This document shows positions 17,424 through 26,269 of a stretch of 64,000 nucleotides of DNA, piece by piece (the first letter of the stretch is position 1; each line of letters begins with the position of its first letter). The notes beneath the pieces were generated by a model, which saw nothing but the letters and a program-made list of their open reading frames with translations, was not told the origin of the DNA and did no database searches. Position numbers and translations under genes: made by a program. The DNA is from Amycolatopsis jiangsuensis (GTDB taxonomy: Bacteria; Actinomycetota; Actinomycetes; Mycobacteriales; Pseudonocardiaceae), in the NCBI RefSeq assembly GCF_014204865.1, contig NZ_JACHMG010000001.1, positions 3,622,501-3,686,500 on the forward strand, read 5' to 3'.

Positions 17424-18992
17424 ATGAAGAAGACCATTGCGGCGCTGGCCGGTGCCGGCGTGCTGACCGCGGCGCTCACCGCCTGCGGAGGCGGCGGACA
17501 GGGCGGCTCGGTCGTCGAGGGCGGCACGTTCACCTACCTCATCGGCAGCGATCTGGGCACCCTCGACCCGCAGTTCACCACCCTGTCGGTGGCCATCCAG
17601 GCCGGCAAGTTCCTCTACGACTCCCTCGTCTCCCTCGATCCCAAGGGCGAGGAAACCGCCGCACTCGCGCAGCAGTGGGAGGGCGACACCACGCACGCGA
17701 AGTACACGCTGCGCAAGGGCGTCACCTGTTCCGACGGTTCCCCGCTCACCGCGAAACAGGTGGCCGACAACATCAATTTCGTGACCGACCCCGCCAACGG
17801 GTCGTCGATGCTCGGGCTGACGGTCCAGCCGGGGGTGCGGGCGACCGCCGACGAAGCGGCCGGCACCGTCACGGTCACCGCGGCCGCTCCCGACGCGTTC
17901 CTGGTGCGCAACGTCGGCAGCCTGCCGATCGTCTGCGCGAAGGGCATGCGCGATCGCGGGCTGCTGAAGCAGGGCTCGGACGGCACCGGCATGTTCACCC
18001 TGACCGAAGCAGTTTCCGGTGACCACTACACGTTCACCCGGCGCAAGGACTACCGCTGGGGCCCGAACACCGGCGACCCCCGTGGCATGCCGGAGCACGT
18101 GGTGCTGCGCGTGGTCGGCAACGAGACCACCACCGCGAACCTGCTGGTGTCCGACCAGGCCAACGCCGCACAGGTGAACGGCCCGGAGCGGCAGCGGCTC
18201 GACGCGATGGACCTGGAAAAGAAGGCCACGCAGGCCATCCTCGGTGAGATGTGGTTCGACCAGGCGCCCGGCCTGCCGACCGCCGACGAGGCGGTCCGCC
18301 GCGCGCTGACGCAGGCCCTCGACCTCGGCCAGCTCGGCCAGGTACTCACCAGCGGTACCGGCCGGCCGACCGACGGGCTCGTGGCGCCGGGCATGGGGCC
18401 CTGCGGTTCCAGCGGTCTCGCCGGACTGCTGCCGAAGTCCGACGCGACCGCCGCGAAGTCCGCTTTGGACTCCGCGGGCTGGGTCGCGGGCGCGGGCGGC
18501 GTCCGCGCCAAGGACGGCAAGAAGCTCAGCGTCTCGTTCTACTACCCGACCACGCTCGGCTCGACGATGCAGGCGGCCGCCGAGCTGGTCCAGCAGCGCT
18601 GGAGCGCGATCGGCGTGCAGGTCGAGGTGAAGGGCATGACCGACGCGGAGAGTTCGCAGATCCTCGCGCAGAACAGCTGGGGCGCGGCACTCGTGCCGCT
18701 GACCACCGTGCTGCCCTCGCAGCTGGTGCCGTTCTTCTCCGGCCCCGGCGGCACGAGCGGGAACAACTTCGCGCAGGTGCACAACCCCGAGTACGACGCG
18801 GCGGTCAAGGCCGCCTCCAGCCTCACGGGCACGTCGGGATGCGGCAAGTGGGCCGACGCGGAGAAGGCCCTCGTGCGGGCGCTGAACGTGGTGCCGTTCG
18901 TGAACAGTGTCCGGCCGACCTACGTGCAGGGCGCGCGGTTCGACCTGGCCGAAGGCTCCATCATCCCCGGCTCGATCCGGATGCTCGGCTGA
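17424..18992 (+). CDS. Peptide ABC transporter substrate-binding lipoprotein
   Basis: This 522-residue SBP_bac_5 family protein has an N-terminal signal ending in lipobox LTAC (C21). It then shows the Opp/Dpp hallmark GGTFTYLIGSDLGTLDPQFT, a YTLRKGVTCSDGSPLTAKQV block and C-terminal NNFAQVHNPEYDAAVKAA. It captures peptides (or nickel-peptide or glycopeptide ligands) outside the membrane for the two permeases and ATPases encoded next. GGAGGAGCG lies before the ATG. Confidence 0.93.
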   Translation: MKKTIAALAGAGVLTAALTACGGGGQGGSVVEGGTFTYLIGSDLGTLDPQFTTLSVAIQAGKFLYDSLVSLDPKGEETAALAQQWEGDTTHAKYTLRKGVTCSDGSPLTAKQVADNINFVTDPANGSSMLGLTVQPGVRATADEAAGTVTVTAAAPDAFLVRNVGSLPIVCAKGMRDRGLLKQGSDGTGMFTLTEAVSGDHYTFTRRKDYRWGPNTGDPRGMPEHVVLRVVGNETTTANLLVSDQANAAQVNGPERQRLDAMDLEKKATQAILGEMWFDQAPGLPTADEAVRRALTQALDLGQLGQVLTSGTGRPTDGLVAPGMGPCGSSGLAGLLPKSDATAAKSALDSAGWVAGAGGVRAKDGKKLSVSFYYPTTLGSTMQAAAELVQQRWSAIGVQVEVKGMTDAESSQILAQNSWGAALVPLTTVLPSQLVPFFSGPGGTSGNNFAQVHNPEYDAAVKAASSLTGTSGCGKWADAEKALVRALNVVPFVNSVRPTYVQGARFDLAEGSIIPGSIRMLG

Positions 18993-19020
18993 GCGGAGGC
19001 GGTTTCCCTTGGGAAGCACA

Positions 19021-20022
19021 GTGAGCACCTTGGACACGGCGTCCCCGGAGAGCACCGTCCGTGGCCGCTCCGGCGAGCACGTCTGGCTGTCTTTCGCGGT
19101 GCGCCGGCTGGTCCGGCTGCTGGTTTCGGTGTGGGTGCTGCTGACCGCGGCGTTCGGGATGATTCACGTGATTCCCGGCGATCCGGTCCGTGCGGCACTC
19201 GGCCAGAACGCCCCTGCCGCGCTCGTGGAGGCGCGGCGGGCGGCGCTCGGGCTCACCGATCCGTTGTGGCAGCAGTACCTTCGCTACCTCGGTGACCTGT
19301 TCACCGGGCACTTCGGCACGTCGATGAGCACCGGGCTGCCGGTTTCGCAGGTGATCGCGGACCGGTTGCCGGCGACGGTGGAGATCGCCGGGTACGCCTT
19401 CCTCGTCGCGGTGGTCGTCGCCGTGCCGCTCGGCGCGGGCATGGCCGTGCTGACCCGCGGCGGCAGACGCGGCCGGACCGAGCTCGCGTTCACCTCGACG
19501 ACCGTCGTACTGGCCGCGATCCCGGAGTTCCTCCTCGCGGTCGGGCTGGTGTTCGTGTTCGCGGTCAGCTTCGGCTGGCTGCCGGTGGCCGGCCGCGGCG
19601 ACCCGGCGTCGTACCTGCTGCCGGTGGCGGCGCTCGCGATCGGCCCGGCCGCGGTGCTTTCGCGGATCGTGCGGGTGGAGATGCTCGCGGTGCTGCACGC
19701 GGACTACGTCCGCACCGCACGGGCGAAACGACTGCCGTCCGCGGTGGTCTACCTCCGGCACGCGCTGCCGAACGCGCTGACCGCCACGCTGACCGTCGCC
19801 GGGATGCTGCTGGGCGCCATGGTCGCCGGGACGGTGCTGGTCGAGAACGTGTTCGCCTGGCCGGGACTCGGCAGCACGATCGTGCAGTCGATCATCGCCA
19901 AGGACTATCCGCAGGTGCAGGCGGTGGTGCTGGTGTACGGCCTCGGCGTGCTGCTGGTGAACCTCGTCGTGGACGTGGCGATCGCGGTGCTCGATCCCCG
20001 GTCCCTGAAGAAGGAGGGCTGA
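19021..20022 (+). CDS. Dipeptide/oligopeptide ABC transporter permease (DppB/OppB type)
   Basis: This 333-residue protein has the OppB/DppB N-terminal helix, the IHVIPGDPVRAALG segment, six membrane spans and the EAA-loop-like region VRTARAKRLPSAVVYLRHALPNAL near residues 232-255. The GTG at 19021 is used. A TTG at 19009 in frame has a better-spaced GGAGG (18995-18999) and could be the true start, adding four residues. It pairs with the DppC-like permease half of the next gene. Confidence 0.92.
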   Translation: MSTLDTASPESTVRGRSGEHVWLSFAVRRLVRLLVSVWVLLTAAFGMIHVIPGDPVRAALGQNAPAALVEARRAALGLTDPLWQQYLRYLGDLFTGHFGTSMSTGLPVSQVIADRLPATVEIAGYAFLVAVVVAVPLGAGMAVLTRGGRRGRTELAFTSTTVVLAAIPEFLLAVGLVFVFAVSFGWLPVAGRGDPASYLLPVAALAIGPAAVLSRIVRVEMLAVLHADYVRTARAKRLPSAVVYLRHALPNALTATLTVAGMLLGAMVAGTVLVENVFAWPGLGSTIVQSIIAKDYPQVQAVVLVYGLGVLLVNLVVDVAIAVLDPRSLKKEG

Positions 20023-20025
20023 GCT

Positions 20026-21927
20026 GTGCGCCGGACGAGGTGGACTGCCGCGGTGCGCACGCCGACCGGTGCGACCGCCGCAGGGATGCTGCTCCTGGTG
20101 CTCCTGCTGGCGATCGCCGCGCCGATCCTGTGGACGCACCAGGCCGAGGCCGTGGACACCGGCCAGATCCTGCGGGGCGTGTCCGGGGAACACTGGGCGG
20201 GCACCGACAACCTGGGCCGCGACATCTTCTTCCGAGTACTGGTCGCCACGCGGTTCTCGATCGAACTGGCAATGGCCGCAACGGCACTCGGAGTCGTCGT
20301 GGGACTGGTGCTGGGTACCGCGCCGCTGCTGCTCGGCAGGCGAGCGGGCCGGCTCGTGGTCGCGGCCGTGGACATCGCGGTGGCGTTCCCCGGTCTGCTG
20401 CTCGCGTTGTTCTTCGCGGTGATCTTCGGGGTGGGCACGAAGGGCGCGGTGCTGGCGATCGGCTTCGCCGTCGCACCCGCCTTCGCCCGGCTGACGCACA
20501 CCCTTGCCGCCGGGGTCAGCGGACTGGACTACATCGCCGCGGCCCGGATCACCGGCGCCGGACGGATCCGGGTACTGGTGCGGCACGTCCTGCCCAACAT
20601 CGCCGAACCACTCGTGGTGAACGCGACCATCGCCGCGGGCGGCGCGCTGATCTCCTTCGCCGGGCTGTCCTTCCTGGGACTCGGCGTGCAGCCGCCGTCC
20701 TACGACTGGGGCCGGTTGCTCGGGGACGGGTTGACCGGGCTGTACCTGCATCCCGCGGCCGCGCTGGCGCCTGCCCTCGCGGTCGTGGTCGCCGGGCTGG
20801 CGTTCAACCTGTTCGGCGAGGTCGCGGCGAAGGCACTTGGGCACCCGTCGCCCGGACAGAAGATCCGCTCCCGCGCGAAAGCCGCCGTGCCGGTGGAGAA
20901 GCCCGCCGTCTCGTCGCCGGACGGTCCGGTGCTGGTGGTCGAGGATCTGCGAGTGAGCTTTCCCGGGCCGGACGGTCCGGTGCACCCGGTGCGCGGCGTC
21001 GGGTTTTCCCTTCGCCGCGGGGAAACCGTGGGCGTGGTGGGGGAATCGGGCTCCGGCAAGAGCCTGACCGCGCTCGCGGTCGCCCGGCTGATCGAGGAGC
21101 CCGGGCAGGTGCGGGCAGAGCGGGTGGAGTTCCTCGGCCGGTCGCTGCTCGGCGACGAACGGGCGTTGCGGCCGCTGCTCGGCGCGTCGTTCGCGATGGT
21201 CTTCCAGGACCCCTCGTCGTCGTTCAACCCGACCCGGCGGATCGGTGCCCAGCTGGCCGAAGTGGCGCGGTACCACCGGGGAATGCGGCGCGCGGACGCG
21301 TTCGCCCATGCGGTGGACCGGTTGCGCGCGGTGCGGCTGCCGGCGGCGCAGCGGCGGGCGAAGCAGCTGCCGCACGAGTTCTCCGGCGGCATGCGTCAGC
21401 GCGCGATGATCGGGATGGGCTTGATGGGCAAGCCGGCGCTGATCGTCGCCGACGAACCCACCACCGCGCTGGACGTCACGGTGCAGCGCCAGGTACTGGG
21501 GCTGCTGCGGGACGTACGCGACGCCGACGACGTGGCGATCCTGCTGATCAGCCACGACATCTCGGTGATCGGCCAGATGTGCGCGCGGGTGCTGGTGATG
21601 TACGCGGGGCAGATCGTGGAAGACCTGCCGACCACGGACCTGGCGGCCGCGCGACACCCGTACACGCGTGCGCTGCTCGCCGCCGTGCCCGGCCTGGACA
21701 CCGACCGGGACCAGCCGCTCGCGGTGATCCCCGGCCGGCCCCCTGAGCCGGGGAATCCGCCGCCGGGCTGTGCGTTCGCGCCTCGCTGTCCGCTCGCGGA
21801 CACCCGCTGCGAGACCGAGCAGCCGCCGCTGGAGGTCGACGACGAGGGGCGCCGGGTCGCGTGCTGGCACGCGGGCGACACGGTACCGCCGGACGCGACC
21901 GCGGTCGGAGCGGGAGAAACACGATGA
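20026..21927 (+). CDS. Fused peptide ABC permease (DppC type) and ATPase (DppD type)
   Basis: This 633-residue natural fusion begins with a DppC-like permease (residues 1-270: EHWAGTDNLGRDIFFRV signature, six helices, EAA loop AARITGAGRIRVLVRHVLPN). A short linker leads to a DppD-like ATPase (about 305-590) with Walker A GESGSGKS, signature FSGGMRQRA, Walker B LIVADEPTTALD and the C-terminal oligopeptide-ATPase Cys cluster (PGCAFAPRCPL). Such fusions occur in other actinobacteria. The GTG start is 3 nt after the previous stop, and the end overlaps the next ATPase by 4 nt (ATGA). Confidence 0.93.
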   Translation: MRRTRWTAAVRTPTGATAAGMLLLVLLLAIAAPILWTHQAEAVDTGQILRGVSGEHWAGTDNLGRDIFFRVLVATRFSIELAMAATALGVVVGLVLGTAPLLLGRRAGRLVVAAVDIAVAFPGLLLALFFAVIFGVGTKGAVLAIGFAVAPAFARLTHTLAAGVSGLDYIAAARITGAGRIRVLVRHVLPNIAEPLVVNATIAAGGALISFAGLSFLGLGVQPPSYDWGRLLGDGLTGLYLHPAAALAPALAVVVAGLAFNLFGEVAAKALGHPSPGQKIRSRAKAAVPVEKPAVSSPDGPVLVVEDLRVSFPGPDGPVHPVRGVGFSLRRGETVGVVGESGSGKSLTALAVARLIEEPGQVRAERVEFLGRSLLGDERALRPLLGASFAMVFQDPSSSFNPTRRIGAQLAEVARYHRGMRRADAFAHAVDRLRAVRLPAAQRRAKQLPHEFSGGMRQRAMIGMGLMGKPALIVADEPTTALDVTVQRQVLGLLRDVRDADDVAILLISHDISVIGQMCARVLVMYAGQIVEDLPTTDLAAARHPYTRALLAAVPGLDTDRDQPLAVIPGRPPEPGNPPPGCAFAPRCPLADTRCETEQPPLEVDDEGRRVACWHAGDTVPPDATAVGAGETR

Positions 21928-22898
21928 CGGATCTGTCCGAAGTGGATGGTGCAGCCGACGTGACGGGTGAACTGCGCTTCGACGACGTGTCGGTCCGCTA
22001 CGGCGGCCGTCGTCGTGGCACGACAGTGGTCGACGGAGTGACGCTCACCGTCCCTTCCGGGGCGACGGTGGGTCTGGTCGGCGAGTCCGGTTCGGGGAAG
22101 TCGACGCTGGCGCGCGCGGCCGTGGGCCTGGTCGAACCGTCCGGTGGCCGGATCGTGCTCGACGGGAAGCCGGTGCCCCGGCCGGGTCCGGTGCAGATGG
22201 TCTTCCAGGACCCCTATTCGTCCCTCGATCCGCGGATGACCATCGGTGCTTCGATCGCCGAAGCGCTGCCACGCGGGCAGCGTGACCGGCGCGGCGAGGT
22301 GGCCCGGCTGCTGGAGCAGGTCGACCTGCCCGCCGACCGGGCCGGGCAGTATCCCGCGCAGCTGTCGGGCGGGCAGCGGCAGCGGGTCGCGCTCGCCCGT
22401 GCGCTCGCGGCCCGGCCCGAGGTGATCATCGCCGACGAGATCACCTCCGCACTCGACGTCTCCGTGCAGGGCACCGTGCTCAACCTGGTCCGTGACCTGC
22501 AACGGCGGATGCGGCTCTCGCTGCTGTTCATCTCCCACGACCTCGCCGTGGTTCGCTACGTCAGCGACTTCCTCGCGGTGATGTATCTCGGCCGGATCGT
22601 GGAACAGGGCCCGGCCGCCGACGTCCTGCGCGATCCGCAACACCCCTACACCCGCGAACTGCTGGCGGCGGCCGGCGCGGGCGTCCCGGACGACACGCTC
22701 GAAGGCGAGCCCGCGGATCCGCAGCACCCGCCGTCGGGCTGCCGGTTCCACCCGCGTTGCCCGGTGGGGCCGCTCGTGCTGGACGACCGGGAGATCTGCC
22801 ACGACACCGCACCGGCCGGCACCGGACACCGCCACCACGCCGCCTGCCACTTCGCGACGGCCGCGTCCGCTCCGGACACCGCGGGGCGAACCGGATGA
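21924..22898 (+). CDS. Peptide ABC transporter ATP-binding protein (DppF/OppF type)
   Basis: This 324-residue ATPase has Walker A GESGSGKST, Q-loop VFQDPYSSLDPRMTI, signature LSGGQRQRVALARAL, Walker B VIIADEITSALD and a Cys-bearing OppF tail (SGCRFHPRCP). It completes the importer as partner of the ATPase half of the fused gene. Its ATG overlaps the previous stop, indicating coupled translation. Confidence 0.92.
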   Translation: MTDLSEVDGAADVTGELRFDDVSVRYGGRRRGTTVVDGVTLTVPSGATVGLVGESGSGKSTLARAAVGLVEPSGGRIVLDGKPVPRPGPVQMVFQDPYSSLDPRMTIGASIAEALPRGQRDRRGEVARLLEQVDLPADRAGQYPAQLSGGQRQRVALARALAARPEVIIADEITSALDVSVQGTVLNLVRDLQRRMRLSLLFISHDLAVVRYVSDFLAVMYLGRIVEQGPAADVLRDPQHPYTRELLAAAGAGVPDDTLEGEPADPQHPPSGCRFHPRCPVGPLVLDDREICHDTAPAGTGHRHHAACHFATAASAPDTAGRTG

Positions 22899-22938
22899 CC
22901 CAGCGCGTCGCCGACCTGAGCGCACCGGAGATCCGAGC

Positions 22939-23763
22939 GTGAGCGCGCGAGCGGTGGACCGGAAGGCCGAGGTTGTCGCCACCGCCGCGGCTGCCGCGGC
23001 GGGCGTGCGGATCCGCGAGCTGTCCGACCTGTCCGAGCTGCAGTCGGTGCAGCGGCTGTTCGAACGAGTGTGGCGCACCGACGAAGCCGGCGTGCCGATC
23101 ACGGCCGAACTGATGCGTGCGCTGACGAAGGCCGGCAATTACGTCGCCGGTGCCTACTCGGGCGACGAGCTGGTCGGCGCCTGTGCCGGGTTCTTCGGCA
23201 CCCCGTCCGACGAAGTCCTGCACAGCCACATCGCCGGCGTGTCCCCGGCGGTGCGCCGTCACGTCGGGTTCGCGGTGAAACTGCACCAGCGGGCGTGGGC
23301 ACTGCGGCGCGGCATCGCGGTGATCGAGTGGACGTTCGACCCGCTCGTGAGCCGTAACGCGTACTTCAACCTCGGCAAGCTCGCGGCCACCGCGGCGGAG
23401 TACCTGCCCGACTTCTACGGCGGGCTCGGCGACGGCATCAACGTCGGCGACGAGAGCGACCGGCTGCTGGTGCGCTGGCGCATCGACGGCGCGGAAGTCG
23501 CCGGCGCCTGCGACGGGGTCCCCCGAACGGTCGACGCCGGCGCGGCCCGCGCCGCCGGAGCACTCGTCGCGCTCGACCGTTCGGCGGACGGCGCCGCGGT
23601 ACCCGGGCTGGTGGAAGGTGACCAAGTCCTGGGCAAGCAGCTGACCGGCACCGGACGCGTCACCGGATTCGACAGGGCCGGCTGGTACCTGGTTTCCCGG
23701 GGCACGCCGGCCTCACCCAGGTCCGGAACGGGGCGTTCGCCGGGCTTCGACGTGCCCCGGTGA
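22939..23763 (+). CDS. COG3375-type GNAT acyltransferase
   Basis: This 274-residue protein is recognisable by VLHSHIAGVSPAVRRHVGFA, then LHQRAWALRRGIAVIEWTFDPLVSRNAYFNLGKL, the block typical of COG3375 predicted acyltransferases. In some bacteria such enzymes N-succinylate D-amino acids beside N-acylamino-acid racemases. No racemase gene is visible here, so that role is inference. It follows the peptide importer by 40 bp and begins at GTG 22939, suggesting it acylates imported amino acids or peptides. Confidence 0.8.
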   Translation: MSARAVDRKAEVVATAAAAAAGVRIRELSDLSELQSVQRLFERVWRTDEAGVPITAELMRALTKAGNYVAGAYSGDELVGACAGFFGTPSDEVLHSHIAGVSPAVRRHVGFAVKLHQRAWALRRGIAVIEWTFDPLVSRNAYFNLGKLAATAAEYLPDFYGGLGDGINVGDESDRLLVRWRIDGAEVAGACDGVPRTVDAGAARAAGALVALDRSADGAAVPGLVEGDQVLGKQLTGTGRVTGFDRAGWYLVSRGTPASPRSGTGRSPGFDVPR

Positions 23764-23782
23764 TCCAGTACCATCACCGCTG

Positions 23783-24463
23783 ATGACCGCGAACACGCCC
23801 CAGTCGGCGCTGACCGGGAGCCCAGGACCGTGGGCGGCCGGTGGGCCCGGCTTGACCGGCTGGGCAGTGCGGTTGCGGGAGATCCGGGCCGCGGACCACC
23901 GCACGCTGGCCGGCTTCGACCGGGATTCGGCACGCAACAACGATCCGCAGGTCGGGGGCTATCGGCACTGGGCCGCGCATCGGGGTGACCCGGCCGATTC
24001 CGGCGACGACTTCCACTTCGCGATCGAGAAGCTGCGCACCGCGACGCTGGTCGGGTCGATCTGGGTGCAGGCCGACGCGTCCGCCGACCGGTTCAGCTAC
24101 GGCATCGGGATCGGCGTGCACCACCGCCGCTGCGGCTACGCGGCCGACGCTGTGGCCACGCTGCTCGCGTTCATGTTCGGACACCGCCGGTACCGCGAGT
24201 GCGAGGTCAGCATCAACGGCGGCAACTTCGCCTCGCTGGCGCTGCACGGCGACCTCGGCTTCCACGAGGAGGGCCGGCCGCGCGACACCGAACTGCAGTG
24301 CGGAGAAGTCCGGTACCCGGTGCTGATGAGCATCACCGCGGACCAGTTCGCCGCCCACCACCCGGTCCTGGCCGCGGCCCGAGGCGCGGACCGCCGCTGG
24401 CGAGGCCGCCACGGCCGAATCCGCCGCCGAGGCCGGCACTGGCCACTCGACCAACCACGCTGA
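23783..24463 (+). CDS. GNAT-family N-acetyltransferase
   Basis: This 226-residue protein has the GNAT core VRLREIRAADHRTLAGFDRDS, the acetyl-CoA region IGIGVHHRRCGYAADAVATLLAF (Arg-rather than Gly-rich) and a final NGGNFASLALHGDLGFHEEG. The last 35 residues are Arg-rich. A TACCAT box 8 nt before the ATG suggests a leaderless transcript separate from the peptide operon. Substrate unknown. Confidence 0.82.
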   Translation: MTANTPQSALTGSPGPWAAGGPGLTGWAVRLREIRAADHRTLAGFDRDSARNNDPQVGGYRHWAAHRGDPADSGDDFHFAIEKLRTATLVGSIWVQADASADRFSYGIGIGVHHRRCGYAADAVATLLAFMFGHRRYRECEVSINGGNFASLALHGDLGFHEEGRPRDTELQCGEVRYPVLMSITADQFAAHHPVLAAARGADRRWRGRHGRIRRRGRHWPLDQPR

Positions 24464-24914
24464 CTCGGCCCACGTTCGGTCTCACTCAGCCTCGGTCAGC
24501 GGGTTGCCACAGTCGACAGCCCTCCGGGGGAACCGGGTGGCCGGCGGTCGCAGCCCAAACCCGAGTCGCCGGCGGTCTCAGAGCAGAGCCGACCAGCCGG
24601 ACAGCTGCGCGAGGAGCCGGAGCGGCCCACTTCCGCCCGACGAACCCGGCCGCCACGGCAGCCGCTCGCACCAGCCGAGTCGACGAAGTCCGCTCACCGA
24701 AGCCAAGTAGCTGACGAAAGCCGCTCACCGGGGCCGGACAGTGTGGCGACAGTCCGCCGACACCGGTCCGCCGACACCGGCACGCCGAGTCCGGTCAGGC
24801 GACGCCCGTCAGCGCGGGCCGATCCGCCGCCACCGAGCCGCCGAGTCCGGCCGGCCGGCGCTGGTCAGCCGTGGTTGGCCAGCCGGGGACAGTCAACCGG
24901 AACCGGTCAGCCGT
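24464..24914. other. 451-bp region without a recognisable gene
   Basis: Convergent gene ends flank this stretch. It is rich in short degenerate GGTCAGCCG- and CCGAGTCCGG-like repeats and includes an exact 14-bp tandem duplication (GTCCGCCGACACCG at 24752-24765 and 24766-24779). Open frames here give Arg/Pro/Ser-rich peptides with no family resemblance. It looks like decaying or simple-sequence DNA, and no clear terminator hairpin was seen. Confidence 0.5.
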
Positions 24915-25328
24915 TCAGGAAGCGCGGCCCAGGCCCGCGTCGACGACCTTGGTGTCCTCGAGGACCCAGTCGTCGGTCATCCGGCCCCAGCGCAGGGTCA
25001 GCCATTGCGTGGCGTTGTTGCGGTAGGCCGTGCCGTCGGGGAGGGTGCCGCCGACCACCAGGCGGATCGCGACCCTGGTTCGCCACGGCCAGCCGCTGAG
25101 TGCGACGTCCTCGACCTCGAACCGCAGGTCGGTGAAGCGGGCGGCGAACGAGTGCAGCCAGTCCCGGATGGCGTCGCGGCCCTGCCAGCTCCCGCCGATC
25201 ACGGTGTCGCCGACGACGGTGAACCGCAGCCCCGCGGCCGACATCCGCGACGGTGCGTCGAGGTCGCCGGTGTTCACCCTGCGCCAGATCCCGCGCACGA
25301 TCCGGCTCACGACGTAGTGGTAGGGCAT
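24915..25328 (-). CDS. SnoaL-like / NTF2-fold polyketide-cyclase-family protein
   Basis: This 137-residue protein fits the SnoaL-like size and layout: an N-terminal helix, GGSWQGRDAIRDWLHSFAARF, then beta strands with DLRFEVEDVALSGWPWRTRVAIRLVVGGTLPDG and TQWLTLRWGRMTDDWVLEDT. The family holds cyclases, isomerases and many proteins of unknown role. GGAGGTG precedes the ATG at 25328. It is divergent from an HxlR gene, with a long dyad between them. Confidence 0.8.
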   Translation of the reverse strand: MPYHYVVSRIVRGIWRRVNTGDLDAPSRMSAAGLRFTVVGDTVIGGSWQGRDAIRDWLHSFAARFTDLRFEVEDVALSGWPWRTRVAIRLVVGGTLPDGTAYRNNATQWLTLRWGRMTDDWVLEDTKVVDAGLGRAS

Positions 25329-25344
25329 TGCCACACCTCCATGG

Positions 25345-25403
25345 GTTCTGTAAGTGAACTCGGATGCTAGCTGAGTTCTCGTACAGAACGCACCTGATAT
25401 CCT
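25345..25403. promoter_or_regulatory. 17-bp dyad operator and promoter shared by the SnoaL-like and HxlR genes
   Basis: GTTCTGTAAGTGAACTC (25345-25361) and GAGTTCTCGTACAGAAC (25373-25389) form an inverted repeat matching at 14 of 17 positions, around an 11-bp centre. The right arm covers the expected -35 region of the HxlR promoter, whose TATCCT -10 box (25398-25403) lies 6 nt before the ATG. The left arm lies 16 bp upstream of the SnoaL-like start. It is the likely HxlR binding site, giving autorepression and control of the divergent gene. Confidence 0.65.
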
Positions 25404-25409
25404 TCCGGG

Positions 25410-25925
25410 ATGGCCCGGACCGACTACTCCGATTTCGCGTGCTCCGTCGCCCGCAGCGTGGAGGTGATGGGCCAGTGGTGGACCCCACTGATCCTGCGTG
25501 ACCTCTACCTCGGCGTGGACACCTTCGACGAGCTGGTCGCCGACCTCGGCATTTCCCGCAGCCTGCTCACCCGCCGGCTCAACGGGCTGGCCGAGGACGG
25601 GGTGATCCGCCGCGAGACCTACAGCGACCGCGGCGACCGCTACCGCTACCTGCTCGAGCCCGCGGGCCACGACCTGATCCCCGTGCTGGCCGCGCTGAGC
25701 GCATGGGGAGACCGCTGGCACACGCCGGAAGGCGGTCCCCCGCTGCTGTTCGAACACGAGGGTCACGAGTGCGTGCCCACTGTGGCCTGCTCGACCTGCG
25801 CGCAGCCGGTGACCACCGCCGACCTCGTCCCGGTGCCGGGCCCCGGCTCCCGCCCGGTCCGCGGCACCGCGGTCGTCGCCTCCCGCCCGTTGGGTCCCAC
25901 CGCAGAACCGAGGAAAAGCCGATGA
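25410..25925 (+). CDS. HxlR-family transcriptional regulator
   Basis: This 171-residue protein has the HxlR winged helix (DFACSVARSVEVMGQWWTPLILRDLY, then DELVADLGISRSLLTRRLNGL and YRYLLEPAGHDLIPVL). Its C-terminal extension carries four Cys (C123, C130 and the C133/C136 pair in CSTC), a possible redox or metal site. The ATG directly follows a -10 box, so a leaderless transcript is likely. The stop overlaps the start of the next gene (ATGA). Confidence 0.9.
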   Translation: MARTDYSDFACSVARSVEVMGQWWTPLILRDLYLGVDTFDELVADLGISRSLLTRRLNGLAEDGVIRRETYSDRGDRYRYLLEPAGHDLIPVLAALSAWGDRWHTPEGGPPLLFEHEGHECVPTVACSTCAQPVTTADLVPVPGPGSRPVRGTAVVASRPLGPTAEPRKSR

Positions 25926-26269
25926 CCTTCCTGCAGAACGCGGCGCGGCTCGTCAATCGCGCGATGCTGCCGCTCGCCGCGTCATCGCGGTGGAGCCGTG
26001 CGCTGGGCGGTCGGATGACTGTCGTCACCTACACGGGGCGCAAATCCGGTCGGGTGTTCTCCATTCCCGTGACGTACCGGACCACCGGTGACCGCTTCGT
26101 CATCGACATCGCGCTCCCGGACCAGAAGACGTGGTGGCGCAACTTCACCGGAGACGGCGGCCCGCTCGCCCTGAAACTCGACGGGTCCGACCGCAGGGGC
26201 CACGGTGTCACCGTCCGGGACAGCAAAGGCACGCGGGTCGAGGTCCTGCTGGACCCGGCCGAAGGCTGA
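25922..26269 (+). CDS. Nitroreductase/deazaflavin-dependent (DUF385-type) protein
   Basis: This 115-residue protein has the Ddn/DUF385 signature VVTYTGRKSGRVFSIPVTY followed by WWRNFTGDGGPLALKLDG, from a split-barrel fold that uses F420. It is translationally coupled to the HxlR gene by a 4-nt overlap, so it is probably co-regulated with it. A redox role matching the Cys-rich HxlR is an attractive guess. Confidence 0.82.
   Translation: MTFLQNAARLVNRAMLPLAASSRWSRALGGRMTVVTYTGRKSGRVFSIPVTYRTTGDRFVIDIALPDQKTWWRNFTGDGGPLALKLDGSDRRGHGVTVRDSKGTRVEVLLDPAEG

Noticed and set aside
15816..21870. Two antisense frames of 1079 and 969 codons over the peptide operon
   Set aside because: They are His/Arg/Gln/Gly-rich with no domains, and the opposite strand carries unmistakable transporter genes.
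24464..24914. Possible CRISPR or structured RNA region
   Set aside because: Repeats are short, degenerate and without regular spacers; no conserved RNA fold seen.
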